A DNA stretch of 64,000 bases, taken from assembly GCA_026874595.1 (NCBI GenBank), contig CM049307.1, positions 64,042,870 to 64,106,869 on the forward strand, written 5' to 3'. The notes beneath the pieces were generated by a model. That model did not search any database, had not been told where the DNA came from, and saw only the letters and a list, made by a program, of their open reading frames with translations. This DNA comes from Sipunculus nudus (taxonomy: Eukaryota; Annelida; Sipuncula; Golfingiida; Sipunculidae). Of the stretch, positions 1-10,100 are shown piece after piece; position 1 is the stretch's first letter, and each line of letters begins with the position of its first letter. The position numbers and the translations under genes were made by a program.

Positions 1-2232
1 AAGTAATGAAAAAACAGTTCTGAGGTGAATCAACCCTCCCTATATTTAAAATGTACGCAATACAATTAGCGTCAAGTGTGATTTCTAATACAAAGTAAGT
101 TTGGTGCTTGAGTCTGTCTGTCGGTGTGCTTTTACTGTACTGTCAAAATATTATGGACAGATTTTTAGCTGCTTCTTTATTTTGTTCTAATCACCCGTGT
201 TAGCGGTGTTTTATTGTATTGTGAGCCGGGAACAGAGCTTCTGTAGATGATGCGTATACACAGCGTTTTTCTCACCATGTGGTCCATGTCTACATTATTT
301 TCTTAATATTTGAAATATTATGTAAATAATTAAGAGATTTACCACACAGTGTGAAAAAGCACTTTGGAAATGTCAGCTAAGTGATAATAATTTATAAGAA
401 AATGACTCCGAAAAGTGACAAATTTAGTCGAAATGTACGCTTACAGCAATGCAAGCGCCTGTGCTTGCGTTGTATATATATAGGGAATTAATTTCTGGTT
501 GGTCCGGGCTCCCCTTGCATGGGCCTTTCAGGCCCCGGTACGATATGTAGGCCTATCTCCCTCTCACAGGGCCTGTAGGGGTCTGTTTTTGACTCCATCA
601 TTCTCTAAAAAGTCGTACTTGTAGCCTACTCTTTTCAAGTTGTGGGTCCGAGGTACAGCGGCGGATCCACTGCGCATGCTTGTGGCTATACTCCGAGTAT
701 AGTCACATACATGCGTTGTTTGGATCCGCCGCTGGTAACCCATTTTCTTACCAGTAAAACTGGGTAAACTGGTTAATACGGTCCAAATGGCCGAACCTGC
801 AAGTATAAAGGAGATGAGTCTCGAAACACTGTCGTTCACAAGATCGGGTTCGGCTATCCAATGACATGGCTGGGTCTCCGCTGCTGGGATCGGTAGAGGG
901 AATGTAGGTTGCTTCTGCCTTTGCAGTTGTGGATGCTGTAGCTTTCCTTATGCTCACCGGTTCGGGATGTACGGTGGCGGTCCTCGCGGCTCTCTGCTTG
1001 GCTTTATGTGGCATCGCGTCTGTTGGCTCAGAGTACGTGTTTAAGGAGCGCGCAGGGCTGAGGACTTGACCTCAGCAACCTGTAGCTGCTCAACGAGCGT
1101 AAACTTCTTTTGCTGCTGCTCTTACCAGTAGGCCCTGAACTGTAAAAACAGGCCTTGCCATGGTGCAAGGCTGAGAATTACACACCGGGGATCCCGGGCT
1201 CCATATCTCATTTTAGTTATGAACCAACTAGCTGATAAACCAGGGCTTCTAAACGGGGTTATATGTCGACGTATTAACTGAGATGAGGAATGGTGGCTCA
1301 TTTTATTATTCTAAACGTTAAAAAATATAGATTTTGAGTGGGTACACTGTCTCAATAAGATATTTGTTATATAAATATTTGTTTACATTTATTTTGTGGC
1401 GCTGTGCTGGTGGCAAGAAATTCATACACCGGAAGACTGGCCAGTGAGTTGTTTACATCTGTGAACCAAAATGGTACGCGGGGGCATTCAGGTTTTCGAT
1501 GATATATGACAAGTTACTTTTGTTGGACGTATATAGAATAGGTTGAAGTGTGGAAGACCTGAAAGATGGTTAAAATCTAATTTTTAAGTCAAGGAAGCTT
1601 GCTGTTCCTGAAAAAAGAAACGGAAATATGCATAGGCCTATACAAGTATAGGTACCTCGTTAGAAGCAAAAGCGAAGTAGGCCTACGACCCAACAAGGGA
1701 AACCCAAGGGGAATCCAGGGGGTCCGTATCCTCTTTAGCCTCCGCAACCTTTTTTAATCGTTTTTGGACCAATTTTCGAGGCCTGGACAATCAAGCTCCT
1801 CGATCTGATCCCCGCCAATTTTCCGGACAATGGGACCTTGTATTAGTTTTTTTTCATTAGCCTAGCTCATCCTCCTGATGGGTGTTGAACCCGGCCTCCT
1901 TTTCTCTAAGCGAGAGTCACGTGTTTTTTTTGTTTTTTTTTTTCACATTTGCCGACCACTCACCTGGGGCCAGCCGCCAAACATGCTTAAATCGGACACT
2001 GAAAGCAGCGGGTATTGTGCACAGCTGGCTCTTAATTTATCATCGAGGCGATTACACAGGCAATAGGGTCTTTGCCGATGGCAGTTCGGCTGTTTTCGGT
2101 GGTTACCTCCACGCAATACATAAAAACACGTAAAAATCCCTCAAAATGAAATGTAGGACGGCCTACATCAAATATTAAGCCTAGGCCTATAAATTTATTC
2201 TCATATCGGCGAGGACATTGCGGGAACAATTA
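1..2232. other. Left-edge region without a recognised gene
   Basis: AT-rich at both ends with a more GC-rich middle (about 480-1,230). A minus-strand frame at 1,014-748 (88 codons, MPHKAKQRAART) has no family I recognise. Stretch 1,670-1,900 has GGGGAATCCAGGGGG-like sequence that may be a decayed MITE. Apart from the hairpin at 656-734 I see nothing firm. Confidence 0.4.
656..734. repeat. 79-bp near-palindromic hairpin
   Basis: The left arm starts CAGCGGCGGATCCA and ends GCTATACTC; the right arm mirrors it, ending TGGATCCGCCGCTG. The 14-bp outer stem is perfect, the middle has mismatches and a 2-base offset, and the inner GGCTATACTC/GAGTATAGTC pairs around CC. It could be a tiny MITE (the GCGGATCCA end resembles the GGGCGGATCCAGG family) or a transcribed hairpin. 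Confidence 0.7.
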
Positions 2233-4963
2233 TTTTTAGCTCAGCTGACTTTCAGTCATGCTGAGCTATAGCGATCACTCTTTGTTCGTCGTCCGTCTGT
2301 CCGTCTGTCTGTCCGTTAACCTGGCACAAATCGTAACCGCCGGACTTACAATCTTGTAACTTGACATTCTGAGAGGTGGATGAAAAATCTCCTTGGAAAC
2401 CAGAAATTAGGTCTCTGTTATCCATATCCTACGAGCTATTGGGCCCCAAAGTACCCCCCAGAATAGTCAAAAATTTCATACAAAAACTTCAATATCTCGT
2501 TAACTACATCACTGATGGTCATGATTTTTTGGCATACATATTGATCATGAGATGTTCCATCAGTTCCTGCAGTCTGGTGGCTTCGATTTTTACGAATTGT
2601 TTTTCTCTATTTTTAGACCTTTAAAAATGTGAACATCTGTTAACAGGGCACAAATCGTAAAGACTGGACCTAGAATCTTCATTCTTGACACACAGGGAGA
2701 CCCATGAAAAGACTCCATGGAAACCTGAAATTAGGTCTCTGTTCCCATATCCTTTGAGCTGTGGGGCTCCCAATTACCCCCCAGAATAATGGAAAATTTG
2801 ATAAAAAAAAAACTGCAACATCTCAATAACTACAACACTGATGGTCATGATTTTTGGCATACATATTGATCAAGAGGTGTTTCATCAGTTCCTGCAGTCT
2901 GGTGGCGCCACCTGTATTTTTTCATATTTTTATAATTTTTTTTCTCTATTTTTAGACCTTAAAAGATATGAACATCTGTTAACCGGGTACAAATCTTAAT
3001 GACTGAACTTAGAATCTTCATTCTTGACACACGGGGAGACCCATGAAAAGTCTCCATGGAAACCTGAAATTAGGTCTCTGTTACCCATATCCTTTGAGCA
3101 ATGGTACTCAAAAGTACAGCCTCGAATAATGGAAAATTTGATACAAAAGCTGAAGTATCTGAACAACTAATGCAGAGATCACCATAATTGTTTGCATGGA
3201 TATTGATCATAGAATGTTTCATTAGTTTCTGCAGACTGGTGGCACCACGTATATTTGTTCGGGTTTTTTTACGAATTGTTTTCTCTATTTTTAGACCTTA
3301 AAAGATATGAACATCTGTTAACAGGGCACAAGTTGTATAGACTGGACCTAGAATCTTCATTCTTGACACACAGGGAGATCCATGAAAAGTCTCCATGGAA
3401 AATGAAATTAGGTCTCTGTTACCCATATCCTTTAAGCTATAGGACTCCGAAGTATCCCTAAGAATAATGAAAAATTTGATACAAAAAACTGCAACATCTC
3501 AATAACTACAACACTGGTGGTCATGATTTTTGGCATACATATTGATCATGAGGTGTTCCATCAGTTCCTGCAGACTGGGTGCGCCGCCACTATTTTTTCA
3601 AATTTTTACAAATTTTTTTTGGTCTATTTTTGAGACCTTTAAAGATGTGGTTATCTGTCAACAGGGTACAAATCATAACAACTGGACCTAGAATCTGCAT
3701 TCTTGTCATGCAAGGAGGCCCATGAAAAGTGGCTGTGGAAACCTGAAATTAGGTCTCTGTTTCCCATATCCTTCAAACTATAGGACTCCGAAGTATCCCT
3801 CAGAATAATGAACAATTTGATACAAAAGCTGAAGTATCTGAACAACTAATACAGAGATCACCATGATTCTTTGGATGGATATTGATCATAGAATGTTTCA
3901 TTAGTTTCTGCAGACTGGTGGCACCACGTATATTTGTTCGGGTTTTTTTACGAATTGTTTTCTCTATTTTTAGACCTTAAAAGATATGAACATCTGTTAA
4001 CAGGGCACAAGTTGTATAGACTGGACCTAGAATCTTCATTCTTGACACACAGGGAGATCCATGAAAAGTCTCCATGGAAAATGAAATTAGGTCTCTGTTA
4101 CCCATATCCTTTAAGCTATAGGACTCCGAAGTATCCCTAAGAATAATGAAAAATTTGATACAAAAAACTGCAACATCTCAATAACTACAACACTGGTGGT
4201 CATGATTTTTGGCATACATATTGATCATGAGGTGTTCCATCAGTTCCTGCAGACTGGGTGCGCCGCCACTATTTTTTCAAATTTTTACAAATTTTTTTTG
4301 GTCTATTTTTGAGACCTTTAAAGATGTGGTTATCTGTCAACAGGGTACAAATCATAACAACTGGACCTAGAATCTGCATTCTTGTCATGCAAGGAGGCCC
4401 ATGAAAAGTGGCTGTGGAAACCTGAAATTAGGTCTCTGTTTCCCATATCCTTCAAACTATAGGACTCCGAAGTATCCCTCAGAATAATGAACAATTTGAT
4501 ACAAAAGCTGAAGTATCTGAACAACTAATACAGAGATCACCATGATTCTTTGGATGGATATTGTTTATGGAGTGTTTTATCAGTTTCTGCAGACTGGTGG
4601 TTCCACCTATATTTTATTCAATATTCGAATTTTTTTCTCTATTTTTGAGACCTTTAAGGATGCTGTCATCTGTTTACATGGCACAAGTTGTAACAACTAA
4701 TGCAGAGATCACCATGATTCTTTGCATGCATATTGACCATTAAGTCTTTTTATTAGTTTCTGCAGACTGGTGGAGCCACTTGTATTTTTTACGCATTTTT
4801 CTCTATTTTTGAGATATTTAAATACAGACACAATTTTGGCCTGTTGGTTAATCTGTTTGATGCTACAGTTGAATGGGTATATACTACCATTCAGATGATA
4901 AAATTTCCTTTTGCGAATCTCTTCCCAGTCAGCTGAGCGTCATGACCCATGGGTCACTTGTTT
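2233..4963 (-). repeat. Non-autonomous element with about 340-bp tandem monomers (copy 1)
   Basis: Starts TTTTTAGCTCAGCTGAC (2,233) and ends CATGACCCATGGGTCACTTG (near 4,960). Inside are about seven related monomers of roughly 340 bp, each with the blocks TCTGTTAACAGGGCACAA, CTAGAATCTTCATTCTTGAC, GAAATTAGGTCTCTGTTACC and CAGTTCCTGCAGTCTGGTGG. The same termini bound other copies in this window. Orientation is set relative to the copy at 42,126-47,340. No transposase is encoded. Confidence 0.8.
3196..4553. repeat. Two apparently identical 679-bp higher-order units in tandem
   Basis: 3,196-3,874 and 3,875-4,553 match base for base in every line I compared. Each unit is two diverged monomers of about 340 bp. 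Sequence before the first and after the second diverges. This points to a very recent duplication, or to an assembly artefact. Confidence 0.85.
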
Positions 4964-6004
4964 AAAATGAGGTATGCCAAAGTGTCATACAATGCGGGTT
5001 CAGAGGACATTGCGAACAAAGGTGGACCGATTCCTTTTATAAGTATTAGAGGCAAAGCTGGGTCAAGAAATGGCCAGAGCGGACAGATGCGGTAGCAAAA
5101 AAATGGCGGGAAAAAAGGAGGAGTGGCAGCTCGAGCCCGTTCGACTTGGTCGACCAAGTCAAGTGTGTCGAACGCCTGTTTTAGACTGGTACCCTGCTCT
5201 ATTAAAGCCCTCAAGCCAAGCATAGAGACAGGCGTACAACGCCATCTTAAGTACTCCCAGTTGCAACTCCTGACCTTTCTGTAGACTGGTTCCAACTCCA
5301 GTTTGTACGCTCACACTGATTGTCATGGACGTTCTCGCGATCCTGGCTGGTTAGCCGTGAAGATTACTTATAAAGTTACTTTCTTAAGTTATTTAAAGTT
5401 TCCAAATATTGAAAAATGAGTTTTTGCACAAAAATTGACTGATGGATGTATAGATGATACGAATCATACGATATACTGAATATTTGATATTACACTATAC
5501 GTGGCATTGGTTTATTATCAAAATCTATTAATCTAATCATAAATGTCACAGGGAATGTACAGCCAACTTTTAACAACTTCTCCGAGCAAACGAAATGCTT
5601 ATTTTTGGGTATTTCTACAAAAAATGTCGCATTTCATGTCCCGAAACTATATTTGTTACTGAGAAATTAGCAAATGCTTAAAATGACATGAATAACCATT
5701 CAGATTGTTGCTAAAGATATAACCATTATTATGAGATAAAAATAATTTAAATCGGGGAAGAAATACATACAGAAAAAAAGCTGCAAATGTTACTATACCC
5801 TTAAATTTCCGTTGTCCCTTTCTCTCGGATCTTAAATTCAAAACAGCGTTTTTCTGTAACCACTGTTCCATTTATATAGATTTTGTTTTCCACTTTGTCA
5901 CAGCGGTGAAAGTTTATTAAGATGATATTTTTGCTTGATTTTTCCTGACCATTTTGTTTTTAATACAAAAATTTGGATATAAAAAGTATGTCTCCCAAAA
6001 TATA

Positions 6005-6426
6005 CTCGGCACCGTTACCTGACCTTTTGACCTTGCAGCGCGTGAACAGAAACCACTTTGCTGATGCAGGGAGCAGCGTTTATTAGAGTTCAGGAAATTT
6101 TGTACACATAATCCACAATTAAATTTAGTAACTGTCATATCAGTGTTCTCTGTTAATCATTAAAGGGTTAAAAAAATCACCGTATGTTTATTTGGACTCG
6201 ACACCGTTACACCTGCGAAAAATTAACCGTCACATATAACACTTTGAAAATGGCTTCCTCTTGTTGTTCATATAGTGATAACTCGTGCTGCCCTCTTAGG
6301 GACGGTATGGAAGTAATTTTTGTCCTGCATTTGACGTATAGATAAAAAAAACTCAGCACCGTTACCACTCGAAACCGTTACCTGCATGAAAAATAACGGT
6401 GTCGAGAGCAAGGTAACGGTGTCGAG
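6005..6426. repeat. Cluster of CTCGACACCGTTAC motifs, left of BEL
   Basis: Forward copies start at 6,005, 6,197, 6,352 and 6,368; reverse copies are at 6,394-6,406 and 6,413-6,426. Core CTCGNCACCGTTAC with one or two mismatches. Confidence 0.75.
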
Positions 6427-6434
6427 AACTTGGT

Positions 6435-6868
6435 TATAGGTTCGTAATCCGAAAGCCGTAAAGTTCATAACCTGTTCACCGACACCAGTTCGAAACACAA
6501 AATAATAAAGTCACTGGAATTTACGCTCGCGCTTCGGTGTCTCAGCATGTATTGTTCCAAACAATTTATACACACGTGCATACAAAACCATGAATAGCAA
6601 ATACGGGTTTATTCACATTGTCGCACTTCAAAATATGGTGGTACAGTTCACAAACATCGTAGAACACATATTATCAGGTACAATACCTGTCGTAGAGTCG
6701 CAATAGTTCGTAATCTGATCAATTTGCCAAGACATCACGAGGAGGTAAACTCGATGTTTGACTCCATCTTTGCTGGTGTATCAAAAACATTATACAAAAC
6801 AATTAATAATTGTACTGACTGAGTCCTACAGAGGGCGCCAACGCACAATGAAAGATATAGCTCCAACA
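6435..6868 (-). repeat. 3' LTR of the BEL element
   Basis: 434 bp, the same length as the LTR at 12,876-13,309. Differences seen are G versus C in CATGTATTSTTCC and G versus C in ATATGGTSGTAC. Confidence 0.95.
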
Positions 6869-6880
6869 TCCCGGCCCCTT
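6869..6880 (-). promoter_or_regulatory. Polypurine tract of the BEL element
   Basis: AAGGGGCCGGGA on the minus strand, directly next to the 3' LTR. This is the expected place for the plus-strand primer of an LTR element. The single CC pair makes it imperfect. Confidence 0.7.
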
Positions 6881-7128
6881 AATTATCAAAGATACATCTT
6901 GATTATTACTGAAACATTATAAAACTTCTGTTAGCATATTACATAAACCGATATAAAAGAATATTCCCATATTTAAATAAAGGTTTCCAGATTAACAGTG
7001 TTCCTTTGATCAAAGATCAAACAGAGTTCAAGAAAGTTTGTACGAATGAGTGATTTAAAACAATGTTCTAAACACCAAATGTAGACCTTCACGGTCTTCA
7101 CCCGAGGGCGCTAGGCTCACCCCGGTTC

Positions 7129-10100
7129 CTACACAATATGTGATTTATCGAAAATATCTCCTTCTAACACTAAGCACAACTTACTGATTGGTCTTTCCAA
7201 TATGTTTGTCTTGGTTTGAACTTTCACTCGATGAACAAAACCATGACGATCTGGGATAGTCTCCGTAACTCTTCCCATCAACCAAGAATTTCTCGGCGCA
7301 GAATCATCAGCGATCAGTACCACATCTCCAGTGGCGAAGTTTCTCCTTGGCTTACACCATTTCTGTCGTTCTTGTAGCAGGGGTAAATACTCCTTCACCC
7401 ACCTCTTCCAGAAAACATCTGACAAGTATTGCACTTGCCTCCAACGTCTACGGGCGTAAACGTCTTTCGCAGTAAACAATCCAGGGGGAAGCGAAGTTTC
7501 CGATTTCAAAAGTAACAAGTGGTTAGGGGTTAACACCTCTAAATCCGAAGGGTCATCAGAAAGCTTTGTAAGTGGTCTTGAGTTTATGGTTGATTCTACC
7601 TCACAAATGAACGTTTGTAAGCTTTCATCGTCCAAGGTCTGATTCTTTATCAGATTATACAGGATTTTTCTAATTGTCCTTATTTGTCTTTCCCAAACTC
7701 CACCGTGATGAGATCCTGTGGGCGGGTTAAATATCCAATTGATTCCACGCTGTAGCATTGCATTGTGGATTCTGTCCTGGTTCAATCTTTGGAGCTCTTC
7801 TCTCAACTCTCTTTCAGCTCCTACTAGGTTTGTTCCATTATCTGAACGCATGACCTTAATAGGTCCTCTACGTGAGATAAATCTCCGTAGTGCATTGATA
7901 CAAGAGTCTGTATCCAACGAGTGTCCAATTTCAAGGTGTACTGCACGTGAAGTGAGACATGTAAATACAATACCGTATCTTTTGACGATTGAGCGGCCAC
8001 GTTTGACGTCAAAAGGTCCAAAATAATCCACTCCGACATTGGTGAATGGTGGTTCGTCTGCCTGTACACGATCAGTTGGCAGGTCTGCCATCTTTTGTTG
8101 TCCCACCTGCCCTCTTTGTTTACGGCAATTTACACAGTTGACGAGTATTCTCCTAGCAGCAGAATTAGCTTTGAGTATCCAGTATTTCTCTCGCAATCTA
8201 GTAATCATATGGTTTCTACCACTATGATGCAAGTCCTCATGTATCTGTCTGAGTATCAGAACAGAAACATAAGCATGTTTCGACAGTACAACAGGGTGCT
8301 TTGCTTCCTCTGGTAGCGAAGACCTATCAAGGCGACCTCCTACTCGTATCAGCCCATCTTTCACATACGGATCCAACTTAAACAAAGGGCTTGTTTTAGG
8401 TACAGTTCTGCTGCTCTGTTGTCTGCCGTTTGTCTCATTACTGTCATTCTGAACACTGTTCAGGGCACTAAGTTCATCAGGGAAATCCTGTCTCTGTGTG
8501 TACACTAAAACTGCTTTCTCAGCTTCGTCTAAGTCTTTTACACAGAGGCGCTGACGAATACCTTTGGCACCACTGTCATTTGCAGCCAAGTTTGATTTTC
8601 CTGTCACTTTCTCACGTAGAACTTTGCGTATTTTGATAAACCAGGCAACATGTCTCTTCAGCTTAATCCAGCTTGAGTGCGAGGTTATAAACCTGTTCAT
8701 GGTTTCAGTTGAGTTGTCGGTGACTACGACATTCACTTTCACCTTGGTTTTCCGTAATTCAAGGTCATTCTCTTGTAATGCTTCAGCTGAAACTGTTTTG
8801 CGAGGTATTTCTAGCTCATTTTTCCATAGAAACTGGGGTCCATAGATCCATCGCGATCTACCGAGGAATGTTTTGGCATCGAGTCCTCTTGACGCATCAT
8901 CCGCAGGGTTATCGCCAGAGCTCACATAGAACCACTGGTTAGGATGCGACCCTTCACAAATAAGCGCGATTCTGTTGGCCACAAACGTACAGAATCTTGT
9001 GGTCTCATTGCTAATGTATTTCAGAACAGACATACTGTCGGTCCAGAAAAATGTTTCGTCGACTACTAGCTCTAGCTCTCTTTTTACCATGGAGTCTATA
9101 CGAACTGCAAGAGCTGCAGCAGACAGTTCCATTCTTGGGATCGTAATTTGTTTCAACGGCAAAACCCTTGATTTCCCAATCACGAAAGCACAGTGATATT
9201 TCTGTTCCTTGCTGACGAAACGCAGGTAAGTAACTGTTCCATAACCAGTTTCACTGGCATCAGCAAAGTGATGAATTTGTGTAGTCCGAATCTCGCCGAA
9301 ATCAATGGGTTTCATACACCGATCAACACTGAAGCCCTTTAACGTAGGAAGTTCCATGAGCCAATTCTGCCACAACGGTAAGTATTCCTGTGGAATCTCT
9401 TGGTCCCAAGCGAATTTCAGTCTGCACAAATCTTGAAGCAGTCCCTTAGCCACAAGCACAAATGGCGCAGGAAATCCCAACGGATCATACACGGAACTGA
9501 TGATTGATAATATACCGCGTCTTGTGAGTGGTTTTTCTTTGACTAGGACTCTGAATAACAGCTTATCTGACTCAACACACCAATGCACTCCAAGTGCTCT
9601 TTCAATTGGGAGTGTGTCCTGATCCAGATCTAGATCTTTCACTTGCTGGGCTCTTTCTGTTTCTGGAACAGCATTCAAGACGGCACGTTTATTGCTGATC
9701 CATTTCGTAATATGGAATCCTCCCTTAGCGCATGTTTCACTTAAGGAAGTGATCATATCAACTGCCCGTTCCTCTGTTGACACCGATTTTAAGCAGTCGT
9801 CTACGTAAAAGTTATTTCTAATCGTAGACACGGTTGCAGAATCACAAAAATGTTCATTATCATCTGCGGTCTTCCTCAAGACAAAACTGGAACACGAGGG
9901 GGATGATGCTGCACCAAATATATGCACTACCATTCTGTATTCTTCAGGGTTGTTATCAATATTGCCGTCAGGCAGCCAAAGAAATCTCAGTGTATCACAG
10001 TCATCAGGATCGACTCTGACCTGATAGAACATTGCTTTGATGTCCGCCATTAAGGCCACTTGTTCTTGCCTAAATCGTATTAACACGCCTGCTAATGTGT

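Noticed and set aside
3255-4524. Repeated 64-68-codon frames
   Set aside because: Identical because the 679-bp satellite unit is duplicated; no protein features.
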